A stretch of 64,000 nucleotides of DNA from Candidatus Sumerlaea chitinivorans (GCA_003290465.1 CP030759.1:2678572-2742571), one strand, 5' to 3'. Shown: positions 16,993-26,437, numbered from the stretch's first letter. The notes: a model not told the origin generated them from the letters alone. Numbers and translations are program-made.

Positions 16993-19900
16993 ATGTCGCA
17001 AGCAGGTGGATCAAAACGTCTGTCGCGTCGCGAATTCTTAGCGGGCGGTGCACTTCTTGGGTTTGCTTTGCAAGCGAAGGCAATGGCGGCAGGCCAAGGC
17101 GACGACTCGGTGGGGGTCGTCAAGAGCTCAAGGCCAGATGCCCCGTACGAGCTCGCAAAACCCGAAAACATAATCTATTCGGTGTGCCTCCAGTGCAACA
17201 CCGGCTGTGGCATCAAGTGTAAGATTCAGGACGGCATCGTGGCGAAAATAGATGGCAATCCCTATAGTCCATGGTGCCTGCTGCCCCATCTCGATGAATC
17301 CGTCTCCGCGATAGAAGCCGCGAAGGTTGATGGTTCGATTTGTCCCAAAGGTCAGGCTGGACTGCAAACCGCCTACGATCCGTACCGCCTTCGCAAGGTG
17401 CTCAAGCGCGCCGGTCGGAGGGGCGAAAATAAGTGGATTACCATCAGCTTTGAGCAAGCGATTCGTGAGATTTGCGAGGGAGGGCGCTTGTTTGCCTACG
17501 TACCCGGCGAGGAAGATCGAGAGGTAGAAGGGCTAAATTCCCTTGTGGCTTTGCGTGACCCAAAAGTCGCGGAAGCCATGGCCAAAAAGATCACCGAGAT
17601 TTGGAATGAAAAGGACAGAACGAAGAAAGCAGAGCTCGTGGCAGCATTCCAAAAAGAGTTTGCCTCGGAATTGGGCAAACTCATTGACCCCGATCATCCT
17701 GATCTCGGTCCGCGCAACAATCAGGTTGTCGTGGCGTGGGGGCGTGCGAAGGGTGGGCGTGGCGAATGGTTGAAGCGTTTTGCCACAGCGCTGGGCAGTA
17801 CAAATGCCCATGGCCACACCACTGTGTGCCAAGGGTCATTATATTTCACCTGCAAGGCGATCAGCGAGCAATATGAGGGGGGCAAGTTCACAAATGGTCA
17901 GAAGTTTTATTGGCAAGCGGACACGGAGAATGCCGAGTTCATTCTATTCGTAGGCGCCAACCTCTTCGAAGCAAATTATGGCCCGCCAAACCGAACTGTG
18001 CGTCTGACCGAAAACCTTGCCTCCGGCCGGACGCGAATCGCGGTGGCCGATCCTCGCTTCTCCAAGTTGGCCAGCAAGGCTTGGAAATGGCTTCCCCTTC
18101 AGCCCGGGACCGACGCCGCCTTGGCTCTGGCAATGATTCGATGGATTCTCGACCACGAAAAGTACGATGCCCGCTTTTTGTCCGCTGCGAACAAAGTTGC
18201 TGCCAAGGCTGCGGGCGAGACGAGCTGGACCAACGCCTCTTGGCTTGTTGAGGTTAAGGACGGTAAGCCCGGCAAATTCGTACGTGCCGCCGATCATGGT
18301 CTTGCGACGGCCGAGAAACGTCAAACCAAGGATGGCAAGGAGTACGAGGAGAAATTCCTTGTCGTCATGGAAAATGGCGTACCGAAGGCCTTCGAGCCCA
18401 ACGACGAGCAAAATCCGGTGGTAGGCGACCTTTTTGTCGATACCTCACTGCCTGACGGAACACATGTGAAGAGCGGGCTTCAGATTCTCGCTGAAAGCGC
18501 CCGCCAACATAGCATTGAGCAATGGGCAGAGATAGCTGGGGTACGCCCGCAAGACGTTATTGCTGTCGCCCGCGAGTTGACGAGTCACGGAAAGCGAGCC
18601 GTTGTGGATATCCATCGGGGCCCAGCGCAGCACACCAACGGCTTCTATAACGTGTTGGCGTGGATGACGCTCAATATGCTTATTGGCAATTACGACGCCA
18701 AAGGCGGGCTTATCAAAGCCTCCACCTACAACTACTTGGGCAAGGGTGGGCCGTACAATCTGGAAGCACAGCCCGGCGCCATAAAGCCTTTCGGCATTAG
18801 CTCCATTCGCCACGGCATTGACTACGAAAAGACGACACTCTTCGCCGGTTACCCCGCAAAGCGCAACTGGTATCCGTTGAGCAGCGATGTTTACGAGGAA
18901 ATCATCCCGTCCATCGGTGATGCATACCCTTATCCGGTCAAGGCACTATTCTTCTACATGGGGGCACCGAATTACGCGCTCCCTGCGGGTCACACGAACA
19001 CGGAAATTCTCTGCGACGTGAAGAAGCTCCCTCTCTTTGTCGCCTCGGATATCATCGTCGGTAGCACAAGCATGTATGCCGACTACATCTTCCCGGATTT
19101 GTCCTTCCTTGAGCGCTGGGAGTTTCAAGGGAGCCACCCCAATGTTCCGCAGAAAGTGCAACCCGTGCGCCAGCCTGTGATGGCGCCGATCCCTGAGGAG
19201 TGCACGGTCTTTGGCAAACGTATGCCTATCTGTTTCGAAGCAATGGTCCTTGGCATCGCCGAATACCTCAACCTTCCGGGGTTCGGGCCCAACGGTTTTG
19301 GCGAGGGTCTCGCTTTGGAACACCCGGATGATTTCTATCTGCGTGCCGTCGCGAATCTCGCATTTGGTGAAGCGAAAGATGGCAGTCAGGCTGTCCCAGA
19401 AGCGAGCGATGCCGAAGTGGAAGTATTCCTAAGAGCTCGCAGACATCTGCCCTCATACGTCTTTGAGGAAGCGCGCTGGAAGGCGGTCGCGGGCGAGCAA
19501 TATTGGCGCCGGGTCATCACGGTTCTCAATCGAGGCGGACGGTGGGAGAGCTATTCCAAGGCGTGGAAAGGTGACAAGGTCGCACATCCCTATGCGGCCC
19601 TTCTTAACCTCTATCAGGAGAAAACCGCAGTTACGATTCACAGCGGCACTGGCCAATCTCATTTTCCGGTAGCCACATATGTTCCCATCCGGAGCTATAC
19701 GGGCAAAGACTTGTCTGAATATCGTCAGATAGCTGGCAGGCTCCAATTGATCACACATCGCACGATCGTACAGACAAAGTCGCGCACGATCGTCGACCCG
19801 TGGCTGACCCCACTCATGCCAGAGAATGGAATACTCATTCACCCCAGTGATGCCGAAGCGTTGGGACTTAAGAGGGGAGACTTGGTGCGGGTCAAGAGCG

Positions 19901-20211
19901 CAACCAACCGCGAGGGAGTTTACCTGCTCGGTAATGGAAAGGGCAAACCCATGGTTGGAAAGCTGATTCCCACGGAAACCATTCGGCCCGGTGTCGTGAG
20001 CTTTGCCTTGGGGTTTGGTCACTGGGCCACAGGTGCAAGCGACCTCACCATTGACGAGCACACCATCCGCGGAGAAGCACGACGTGCGGCCGGCATCCAC
20101 GCCAATGCTGCCATGTGGGTGGATCCAGACGTGAAGAATACTTGTTTGTTTGATCCTGTTGGCGGCAGCGTGAGTTTCTACGATACATGGGTTACGCTTG
20201 AGCGAGCGTGA
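16993..20211 (+). CDS. Tat-exported molybdopterin oxidoreductase, tetrathionate/polysulfide-reductase-like catalytic subunit
   Basis: This is the catalytic subunit of a DMSO-reductase-superfamily enzyme acting outside the cytoplasmic membrane. ATG 16993 follows GAGGTGA by 5 nt. The Tat signal is SRREFLAGGALLGFAL (RR at 12-13). A [4Fe-4S] motif is formed by Cys65, Cys68, Cys72 and Cys117. Cys279 in HTTVCQGS is the likely molybdenum ligand. The C-terminal MGD-binding domain (NGILIHPSDAEALGLKRGDLVRV) is complete. At 1072 residues it is the size of TtrA and related sulfur-compound reductases, larger than NapA or PsrA. With its ferredoxin and NrfD partners, reduction of tetrathionate, polysulfide or another sulfur oxyanion is the best guess; arsenate or selenate cannot be excluded. 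Confidence 0.88.
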   Translation: MSQAGGSKRLSRREFLAGGALLGFALQAKAMAAGQGDDSVGVVKSSRPDAPYELAKPENIIYSVCLQCNTGCGIKCKIQDGIVAKIDGNPYSPWCLLPHLDESVSAIEAAKVDGSICPKGQAGLQTAYDPYRLRKVLKRAGRRGENKWITISFEQAIREICEGGRLFAYVPGEEDREVEGLNSLVALRDPKVAEAMAKKITEIWNEKDRTKKAELVAAFQKEFASELGKLIDPDHPDLGPRNNQVVVAWGRAKGGRGEWLKRFATALGSTNAHGHTTVCQGSLYFTCKAISEQYEGGKFTNGQKFYWQADTENAEFILFVGANLFEANYGPPNRTVRLTENLASGRTRIAVADPRFSKLASKAWKWLPLQPGTDAALALAMIRWILDHEKYDARFLSAANKVAAKAAGETSWTNASWLVEVKDGKPGKFVRAADHGLATAEKRQTKDGKEYEEKFLVVMENGVPKAFEPNDEQNPVVGDLFVDTSLPDGTHVKSGLQILAESARQHSIEQWAEIAGVRPQDVIAVARELTSHGKRAVVDIHRGPAQHTNGFYNVLAWMTLNMLIGNYDAKGGLIKASTYNYLGKGGPYNLEAQPGAIKPFGISSIRHGIDYEKTTLFAGYPAKRNWYPLSSDVYEEIIPSIGDAYPYPVKALFFYMGAPNYALPAGHTNTEILCDVKKLPLFVASDIIVGSTSMYADYIFPDLSFLERWEFQGSHPNVPQKVQPVRQPVMAPIPEECTVFGKRMPICFEAMVLGIAEYLNLPGFGPNGFGEGLALEHPDDFYLRAVANLAFGEAKDGSQAVPEASDAEVEVFLRARRHLPSYVFEEARWKAVAGEQYWRRVITVLNRGGRWESYSKAWKGDKVAHPYAALLNLYQEKTAVTIHSGTGQSHFPVATYVPIRSYTGKDLSEYRQIAGRLQLITHRTIVQTKSRTIVDPWLTPLMPENGILIHPSDAEALGLKRGDLVRVKSATNREGVYLLGNGKGKPMVGKLIPTETIRPGVVSFALGFGHWATGASDLTIDEHTIRGEARRAAGIHANAAMWVDPDVKNTCLFDPVGGSVSFYDTWVTLERA

Positions 20212-20224
20212 TGGAGGTCCAACA

Positions 20225-20638
20225 ATGAAAATTCGCGTTCAAGATAGCTCTGTTCGATATCGCGTCACGCTGCGGGAACTCGAGGAACTCCAGAAGCAAG
20301 GAAGAATCGCGGCAGAGTGCCTAACGCCGGACGGTGGGACGTGGCGTTATGCGATTCGACTCGCTCCGGACTGTGAAGCAAGTCGGTTGGCGATCGAGCC
20401 GTTTGCGATCACTCTCGAACTCACGCCGAGTGATTTTCAGGAACTCAGTCGCCCAGACCGCGAGGGGGTGTACGTGCGCCGCGAGTGGAGCGACTCTGGT
20501 GGAGAGGTGCGCCGCATGATCGCATTTGTGGAGAAGGATCGTCCCGCAGCCACATGCGAGAAACCCGAAATGTGGATCTACGAGGGCCATGGTAAAGGGC
20601 CCCAGATTACAGTACCGATCTCATCCTCGTCAGAATGA
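20225..20638 (+). CDS. Small conserved-looking protein in molybdoenzyme operon (137 aa)
   Basis: The protein starts MKIRVQDSSVRYRVTLRELEEL, a pattern I recall from small DUF7009-like proteins, though I cannot confirm the family. It appears to be a beta-rich soluble protein without signal peptide or metal motifs, apart from a single late Cys. GGAGGT lies about 8 nt before ATG 20225. It is 13 nt after the catalytic subunit and overlaps mobA by 4 bp, so it is certainly in the operon. A role in cofactor insertion or enzyme assembly is an inference from position only. Confidence 0.7.
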   Translation: MKIRVQDSSVRYRVTLRELEELQKQGRIAAECLTPDGGTWRYAIRLAPDCEASRLAIEPFAITLELTPSDFQELSRPDREGVYVRREWSDSGGEVRRMIAFVEKDRPAATCEKPEMWIYEGHGKGPQITVPISSSSE

Positions 20639-21258
20639 TGAGTACGAGGAACACTGAGTGCACTCGAGCACCTTCCCCGCTGGTGGGTGCCATCTTGGCA
20701 GGAGGGTTTTCGCGCCGCATGGGACAGAATAAAGCTGCCATGCGGCTTGTCGACGGCTGCCCCATGATCGAATGGGTTGCGCGGGCGCTTGAGCGAGTCA
20801 CGCCGACGATTGTGGTCATCGGGTCTTCATCAGAGGAACGTTGCTTTCGTCCCCATGTACAAATGCTCAGCGATCTGCGACCCGGCCTTGGGCCTCTGGC
20901 TGGCATCGAGGCACTTCTGGTGAGCAATCTCGCTGATGCTTATTTAGTGGCCGGGTGCGATCAGCCCTTATTGTCACCCTTTTTGCTCGAAGTGTTGGCC
21001 CATGCGGCTGGCCATGCTTACTATGCGGAGGTATGCGTGATTCATTGTGGGAACAGTTGGCAACCCCTGCCGTCCGTGTGGCGTCCGGATGCACTTCGTT
21101 ATGTTCGGAAAGCGCTCGATGCCGGCGAGTACCGACTCCAGCGTGTGATTGCTGATCTTCGACCGCACGAAATAGCCATTTCCCCAGAGATGTTTGCCAC
21201 AGCGATCAGCATGAATTGTCCCGACGACCTTATCGCAGCCGGCCTATTGGAGTGCTAA
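20635..21258 (+). CDS. mobA: Molybdenum cofactor guanylyltransferase MobA
   Basis: MobA attaches GMP to molybdopterin to make the MGD cofactor needed by DMSO-reductase-family enzymes such as the one encoded just upstream. The nucleotidyltransferase fingerprint GAILAGGFSRRMGQNKAAM is at residues 18-36. SDLRPGLGPLAGIEALL and VAGCDQPLL follow in the expected order. The 207-residue length is normal. Start codons at 20635 and 20638 are adjacent; the first overlaps the preceding stop by 4 bp. Co-location means the cofactor step is produced with its client. Confidence 0.92.
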   Translation: MMSTRNTECTRAPSPLVGAILAGGFSRRMGQNKAAMRLVDGCPMIEWVARALERVTPTIVVIGSSSEERCFRPHVQMLSDLRPGLGPLAGIEALLVSNLADAYLVAGCDQPLLSPFLLEVLAHAAGHAYYAEVCVIHCGNSWQPLPSVWRPDALRYVRKALDAGEYRLQRVIADLRPHEIAISPEMFATAISMNCPDDLIAAGLLEC

Positions 21259-21446
21259 CCGAAAAGTGTTCGGTAAAGCGGGAGGCTGGCCCCGAAATGC
21301 TCCCGGCAGACGTTTTGTGGGGCGTTACGCTCGAGAAATGGCATTTTCTTCATCGAGGCCACCAAACGAAAGGCGCGACCCCGATCGCGAATAGATTTTG
21401 CTTCAGTCTTGCGTAACGCGACTGCCCATTGTCATGTTTACCACGC

Positions 21447-22466
21447 ATGAGCTCAATCGTGTCCCCAAAACGAGATGAAGGCGAAGAGCGCGAAGAAGCT
21501 ACGCTTCGACCGCGCACAACAGCCGAGTTTATTGGCCAGCGCCGCGTGATCGAGAATCTTCGCGTCTACATCGAAGCGGCGAAACGACGTGGCGATGCGC
21601 TCGATCATTGCCTACTTTTTGGTCCCCCGGGTCTCGGCAAGACCACCCTTGCCCATATCATCGCAAATGAGATGGGCTCAGACATCAAAGCCACAAGCGG
21701 CCCCATCATCGAGCGTAAAGATGACCTTGCGGCAATTCTCACGGATCTCAAGAAGGGCGACGTCTTGTTCATCGATGAGATTCATCGCCTGAACCGCGTC
21801 GTAGAGGAGTGCCTCTATCCGGCGCTCGAAGATTTCAAAATAGATATTCTCATCGGCGAGGGCCCTCACGCCAAATCCATTAAGTTGCATCTGCCGCCAT
21901 TTACGCTGGTGGGTGCGACCACGCGTGCGGGAATGATCACCGCACCGCTGCGAAGTCGTTTCGGGATAACGGAGCGCTTGGAGTTCTACGGCGTAGAAGA
22001 AATGGAGCAGATTGTCCGGCGAAGTGCCCGCATTCTGGGCATCGAAATGGATGAGAGCGGTTGTCACGAAATCGCACGTCGTGCCCGCGGCACCCCTCGC
22101 ATTGCCAATCGCATTTTGCGGCGTCTGCGCGATTTTGCCCAAGTCAAGGGCGATGGCCGCATCACCGGCGACCTCGCCAAGCATTCGCTCGCCCTTCTGG
22201 AAATTGACGAGCTGGGCCTCGACCTTCTTGACCGTACCTACCTCCTAACCATCATAGATAAATTTTCAGGCGGCCCCGTTGGACTCAACAACATTGCTAT
22301 CGCCATTGGCGAGGACGAAGATACAATCGAGGACATGATCGAGCCATTTCTCATCCAGATCGGTTTCCTGCAGCGCACCCCCCGCGGGCGGGTGGCCACG
22401 CCTGCTGCGTACCGACATCTTGGCTTGCCAGAACCGAAAGTCACTCAACCGGAGTTGTTTTCGTGA
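21447..22466 (+). CDS. ruvB: Holliday junction branch migration helicase RuvB
   Basis: RuvB is the hexameric AAA+ motor that drives branch migration with RuvA during recombination repair. Walker [10 protein letters not shown], Walker [12 protein letters not shown], the sensor region [11 protein letters not shown] and the arginine-finger area PLRSRFGI are all present, followed by the winged-helix domain ending in [17 protein letters not shown] 21447 gives a normal 339 residues. A TTG at 21429 is in frame but adds nothing family-like. No ruvA or ruvC adjoins. The stop overlaps the next gene by 4 bp. Confidence 0.97.
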   Translation: MSSIVSPKRDEGEEREEATLRPRTTAEFIGQRRVIENLRVYIEAAKRRGDALDHCLLFGPPGLGKTTLAHIIANEMGSDIKATSGPIIERKDDLAAILTDLKKGDVLFIDEIHRLNRVVEECLYPALEDFKIDILIGEGPHAKSIKLHLPPFTLVGATTRAGMITAPLRSRFGITERLEFYGVEEMEQIVRRSARILGIEMDESGCHEIARRARGTPRIANRILRRLRDFAQVKGDGRITGDLAKHSLALLEIDELGLDLLDRTYLLTIIDKFSGGPVGLNNIAIAIGEDEDTIEDMIEPFLIQIGFLQRTPRGRVATPAAYRHLGLPEPKVTQPELFS

Positions 22467-22774
22467 CCACGAAACGCAGCCGCACGATACAGTTGCTCAT
22501 CGTCGTGTTCGCGCTGGTGGCTGTTGTAGTGTGGAAGGGGCAGACGATCCTAAGTGGATGGGAAGGGCAAGTCGCTGAAATCCACATGCCATCGGGCGGC
22601 CAAGGCAACGCCACCGTGGTCGTGCGAGACGCAAGCGGGCGATATTTCAATGTGCTTTTACCTGCTGGCCAAGCTCAACATCTTGTGGTGGGGGCGAAGC
22701 TGGTGAAGGATCGGTTCTCGCTGCGCGTGCGCCTCGTGGAACTTCCAGAAGAGAAAACTCCCCCAGCCCCTTAG
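22463..22774 (+). CDS. Small membrane-anchored protein, 103 aa
   Basis: The GTG start at 22463 overlaps the ruvB stop by 4 bp (GTGA), implying coupled translation. One N-terminal hydrophobic helix ([17 protein letters not shown]) is followed by about 75 residues with beta-strand character and a Pro-rich end. No family is recognised. It is probably anchored in the inner membrane with a small extracytoplasmic domain. Confidence 0.6.
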   Translation: MTTKRSRTIQLLIVVFALVAVVVWKGQTILSGWEGQVAEIHMPSGGQGNATVVVRDASGRYFNVLLPAGQAQHLVVGAKLVKDRFSLRVRLVELPEEKTPPAP

Positions 22775-22892
22775 GGTTGCGAAGACGCTCGGATGCCTCT
22801 CCGCGCGCGCCTTAACTTTTTGTGTCCTGTGGTTGATCCTCGGAGCATTCGCCGTCACGGCGAACCCCTGACAGAAATTCCCTGGTGCCCTC

Positions 22893-22931
22893 AAAAAGTA
22901 AGAGGCCGTGCACCGAGGGCGCACGGCCTCT
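22893..22931 (-). terminator. Intrinsic terminator of the TPR gene
   Basis: AGAGGCCGTGC (22901-22911) pairs perfectly with GCACGGCCTCT (22921-22931) across a 9-nt loop. On the minus strand the stem is followed by TACTTTTTG. It lies about 60 nt past the stop of the minus-strand TPR gene and also separates it from the convergent ruvB operon. No T run follows the stem on the plus strand. Confidence 0.85.
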
Positions 22932-22993
22932 CATCCAGACATCTATGGCGCGCCTACAGCGCGACCCTTGTGGAAATCACACCTGCAGGAGTG

Positions 22994-24070
22994 TCACTCC
23001 ATGATTTCTTGCCATTTGCCAACGGCCCACTCGAGAGCCGACTGATTGGCGACCAGTGCGTCGTAGAGCACACCGATCACGAACATTGCTTCGCCGGGCG
23101 TGCCCGGAGCCGAAGTGTCCGCAACTTCCTCGGGACGCATGAGACCGAAAAGCAGAGGCAACACGTAAGGATTGCGCTCGAGCGCGTTCGTGAGCGATTC
23201 TTTGGCGGCATCCTCGCGTCCCACTTTGTAGTTTGCGAGCATGCGCGCGTACTCAAACACTGCACTGTGATCCTTGGGGTAACGACCATCCATAAGAGTC
23301 AGCGCATCTTCTGCTCGGTCGGAGGTCAGGTAATAGCCAGCCAAAAACTCGCGCACACCAAGGTTGTCGTTCGGGCATAGATCCAGCAATCCCTCAGCTT
23401 CCGCGATTGCACCCTCGATGTCACCCGTCTGACCGAGCGCAGTCATTAGCATTTGGCGCGCACGCATATAGGGGCGCGTTACTGGATCGGTATAGAAGTC
23501 GCCGCGGTGCGAGGCAAAGAACGCTTCACCCAAACGGTTTTCGGCGTCGCGCACGATCTTACGCAACTGTGCCGCCTCATCCTCAGGCGACTCTGCGTTG
23601 ATCAAAGCGATTTGGGCGTCAAGGTTTGTTGGGTCAAGCTCGAGGGCCCGCTCGAGAAGCTCCAGCGCTTCTTCATCATTGTTCGCCTTGATGGCTTGCG
23701 CGACCAAGAGCAGTGACTCTTCCTCGGGCGTGAGATCCAAGCCAGCGAAGATTTCCTCGGCGGACTTGTCCGCGATCAAACTGCTAACGAACGCGTTGGC
23801 TTCTTCTGCGGAGTCAAACTGCTTCTCCGCCAGCAGTCGGCCAATGGCCCGCTGGAGAACTTCCAACTCACGCATTTGGGCGCCAGGAGGGGGGCCGCCT
23901 TCGTCACACGCGTCGTGGGGGCCACCACAGCAGCCTTCGTGAGAATGACCGGGATCGTCGCAACCCGACTCATCGGAGTCGTCCGCGTCGCAGCAATCTT
24001 CGTCGCGTCCACCACAGCAGCCACCGTGGTGTTCATGTTCATCGTCGTGATATCGTTTACGGGGAGTCAA
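22994..24070 (-). CDS. TPR-repeat protein with His/Cys/Asp-rich N-terminus
   Basis: The first 60 or so residues are extremely rich in His, Cys, Asp and Gly (for example HEHHGGCCGG and SHEGCCGGPHDACDE), containing nine Cys and seven His. From about residue 65 the protein is acidic and helical with tetratricopeptide-like units, such as NNDEEALELLERALELDPTN and GDIEGAIAEAEGLLDLCPND, and probably forms a protein-binding scaffold. There is no signal peptide, so it is cytoplasmic. The head resembles metal-storage or metal-delivery tails seen on nickel and zinc chaperones. Metal binding is inferred from composition only. The gene stands alone on its strand with its own terminator. Confidence 0.75.
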   Translation of the reverse strand: MTPRKRYHDDEHEHHGGCCGGRDEDCCDADDSDESGCDDPGHSHEGCCGGPHDACDEGGPPPGAQMRELEVLQRAIGRLLAEKQFDSAEEANAFVSSLIADKSAEEIFAGLDLTPEEESLLLVAQAIKANNDEEALELLERALELDPTNLDAQIALINAESPEDEAAQLRKIVRDAENRLGEAFFASHRGDFYTDPVTRPYMRARQMLMTALGQTGDIEGAIAEAEGLLDLCPNDNLGVREFLAGYYLTSDRAEDALTLMDGRYPKDHSAVFEYARMLANYKVGREDAAKESLTNALERNPYVLPLLFGLMRPEEVADTSAPGTPGEAMFVIGVLYDALVANQSALEWAVGKWQEIME

Positions 24071-24513
24071 AGTGGAGGGTCCTTTTCACAAATGATTTCT
24101 ATACTACGCCACAAGACTAAACCGCCCCAAAAACAAAATTCGCCATTTTTTGCTCCTCGTCTCCACCGAGCAGCCTGAATCCAACCCATCGGTAAGCAGA
24201 CATGGAAGGCGGAGGACTCACTCGGACAACCAGGCCCGACGACCCAGCCTACCTCGAGAGGTTCGCTTGGAGGAGGCATCAGCCTGGAGTGCCCCCCGTT
24301 GCGCCCCAGCTTCGAAGCTCTTAGGCACGCCAAGACCGCGGCGGAATTTAGCTCACCTCCGCGGGAACAGAGTTCTTCCTGCCTGCGTTTGCTCACAATT
24401 TCTTGAGTCGGAACCGCGATGGTTCTCAGCACCAGCCATTTTTCGCAAGGGGGGCTTTGTCACTTCCTCTTGACAGCTGAAGGGGAAGTCAGCCAGAATA
24501 AAGAGTTTTCCTC
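24071..24513. other. Divergent intergenic region between TPR gene and ureide-type cluster
   Basis: No convincing gene, RNA gene or repeat is seen in these 443 nt. The right end holds a candidate promoter for the 24514 operon. The left end would hold the promoter of the TPR gene. Confidence 0.4.
24470..24499 (+). promoter_or_regulatory. Candidate sigma-70 promoter of the 24.5-kb operon
   Basis: TTGACA (24470-24475), a perfect -35 box, is followed after 18 nt by CAGAAT (24494-24499; 4 of 6 matches to TATAAT). Transcription would start near 24506, very close to ATG 24514, giving a very short leader. The perfect -35 in an otherwise empty region makes it a reasonable candidate, but it is unproven. 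Confidence 0.4.
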
Positions 24514-25251
24514 ATGGAGAATCATCAAAATGTACAAGGTGCGGAAGGAGATTTCGAGCCGATGATGGATCACCTCGAAGCAATGCTCCGGCCGCCGCGG
24601 ATGGAGATGCCGCCGTATCCGGCGAAGTACATCGTCTTGGCCAATGGCGAGATCATGGTCGTGCGCCAAGCCTCGCTCGACGAGGTGGATGTGCTGCTCG
24701 AAGCGGTCGACCCCCTGCGGAAGCTGGATCGCGATTTTTATGACATTGTGGCTGCGCGCCTTTATGCCGAATTGCTCGGCTGGAAGCGTCATCGCGTGCG
24801 CAACGAGTACTGCCTTGTTGGGGTCGTGAATGGTGTTCTTGCGGGCATCGTCAACGGCCGCATGTTCGATGAGAAGTACGGCATTAGTTACCATACTCTG
24901 ACCCTCAAACGCGGCCTACGCGTCGGCGCGCACCTCTTCGCGTCGAAAATGGAATATCACATTGAGTACCTCGGCGAAGAAGAAGTTTGGATCGTCGCCG
25001 AGAGTCCCATCGGCCATCGCCGCTGGATGATTGAGTACCCGCTGGAACAGCGTTTCCAGATTCAGCACGAGTTGGGCGGTGCTCCATCTTGGGCTCTGAC
25101 ACGTGAAACATATTTCAAAGCCAAGCCTCGGCTTGTGAAAGGAACCCGTCCGGTGCCCCCGGAATTGCTGGCGACTTCGTATCCCATCCGCATTCCCGAT
25201 CTCCGGACGATGCTGATCCAAATTGGGGATACACTGGAGGCTCGGCTATGA
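24514..25251 (+). CDS. GNAT-like protein at head of thiolase/DUF35 operon, function unknown
   Basis: The 245-residue product is not a family I recognise with certainty. The middle (YCLVGVVNGVLAGIVNGRMF through EEEVWIVAESPIGHRRWMIEY) has the strand-turn-helix rhythm of GNAT acyltransferases but lacks a clear acetyl-CoA loop. There is no signal peptide. Its stop overlaps the thiolase-like start by 4 bp (ATGA), so the two are coupled and probably act in one process. The candidate promoter lies directly upstream. An acyltransferase role is a weak inference. Confidence 0.65.
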   Translation: MENHQNVQGAEGDFEPMMDHLEAMLRPPRMEMPPYPAKYIVLANGEIMVVRQASLDEVDVLLEAVDPLRKLDRDFYDIVAARLYAELLGWKRHRVRNEYCLVGVVNGVLAGIVNGRMFDEKYGISYHTLTLKRGLRVGAHLFASKMEYHIEYLGEEEVWIVAESPIGHRRWMIEYPLEQRFQIQHELGGAPSWALTRETYFKAKPRLVKGTRPVPPELLATSYPIRIPDLRTMLIQIGDTLEARL

Positions 25252-26429
25252 GAGATGTCGCAATCGTAGGAGCCGCAACGACCCAATTCGGGCGTGCTCA
25301 GTGGAGTCTTCTGAAGCTGGCCGCAGAAGCCGCCCATGGCGCGATCGCCGATGCGGGAGTAGACCCCAAGGCGATTGACCAGGTGTTTGTGGCGAACATG
25401 GGGGCGGGACGCAATAATCGCCAGCTTGCCATCGCCAGCGCGCTCGTGGACCGACTCAACATCTACCCGACCCCCGCGGAAACCGTGGAGAACGGCCCAG
25501 CGTCCGGCGCAAGCGCCGTGAAACTCGGCTGGATGGCAGTTGCCTCCGGCATGTGCGATCTAGTCCTCGTCGTCGGCGTGGAGCGGATGCAAGAGGTCAA
25601 CAACTTCGAGGCGACCGAGTTCGTCAGTTACCTTTCGCACCGCTGGGCCGAGTACATTTACGGTGTCACGTTGCCGTCCCTTGCCGGCATGTTTGCCCGC
25701 CTGTGGATGGAGAAATACGGGGTGACGAGCGAGCATTTGGCCATGGTGGCCATCAAGAACCACAAGAACGGTCTACTGAACAAGAACGCCCACATCAAAA
25801 TGCCGATCTCACTCGAGGCAATTCTTCACGGTCCGGATGCCATCATGAACAACCCCTACGTGGCTGAGCCACTTCGCTTCCTTGATTGCTGTCCGGTGAG
25901 CGATGGTGCGGCTGCGGTGCTGCTTGCGCCGGCCGAGAAAGCCAAGAGCTTTGCCAAAACGCCGGTGCGCATTACGGGCGTGGGCCAAGCCACGGATACC
26001 CATGCGGTGCACGAGCGGCCCGATCCCACGGAGCTGCGCGCGGTGAAGATCGCCTCCCAAAAGGCGTTCGACATGGCGGGGCTGAAGCCGAAGGATATCT
26101 CGCTCGCAGAGCTTCATGATGCTTTCACGATTCTCGAGATCGCCGAGAGCGAACAGGCGGGCTTTTTCCCAGAAGGCCAAGGCCACAAAGCGCTTGAGCG
26201 CGGCGACACCCAAATCGGCGGGAAATTTCCCATCAACGCCTCGGGCGGGCTAAAGGCAAAAGGCCACCCCGTGGGCGCGACGGGCGTCTCGCAGATTGTC
26301 GAGCTGGTTTTCCAACTGCGCGGTGAAGCGGGTGAGCGCCAAGTCAAAAACGCCAAGCACGGTTTCGCGCTCAACTTCGGGGGTTTTGGTAACAACGTTA
26401 TCGCCACGATTCTGACGAAAGGGGTGTGA
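25248..26429 (+). CDS. Thiolase-fold protein lacking the nucleophilic Cys
   Basis: The 393-residue sequence follows the thiolase fold of archaeal-type acetyl-CoA acetyltransferases and Ltp2-like aldolases: LVLVVGVERM, LDCCPVSDGAAAVLLA, LHDAFTILEIAE and GGLKAKGHPVGATG. The active-site loop that normally reads E-A/N-A-C-A-S-G reads ENGPASG here, with Pro84 in place of the catalytic Cys. True Claisen chemistry through an acyl-Cys is therefore unlikely. The His of HPVGATG and the DAFT region are kept. It is coupled on both sides, upstream to the GNAT-like gene and downstream to a DUF35 gene. Thiolase-like proteins without Cys that pair with DUF35 include the steroid side-chain retro-aldolase Ltp2-ChsH2, so an aldolase-type reaction is plausible. 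Confidence 0.85.
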   Translation: MRDVAIVGAATTQFGRAQWSLLKLAAEAAHGAIADAGVDPKAIDQVFVANMGAGRNNRQLAIASALVDRLNIYPTPAETVENGPASGASAVKLGWMAVASGMCDLVLVVGVERMQEVNNFEATEFVSYLSHRWAEYIYGVTLPSLAGMFARLWMEKYGVTSEHLAMVAIKNHKNGLLNKNAHIKMPISLEAILHGPDAIMNNPYVAEPLRFLDCCPVSDGAAAVLLAPAEKAKSFAKTPVRITGVGQATDTHAVHERPDPTELRAVKIASQKAFDMAGLKPKDISLAELHDAFTILEIAESEQAGFFPEGQGHKALERGDTQIGGKFPINASGGLKAKGHPVGATGVSQIVELVFQLRGEAGERQVKNAKHGFALNFGGFGNNVIATILTKGV

Positions 26430-26437
26430 TCCGCACT

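Noticed and set aside
21259-21275. Small hairpin (ACCGAA-TTCGGT) after mobA
   Set aside because: Only a six-pair stem and no T run, too weak to call a terminator.
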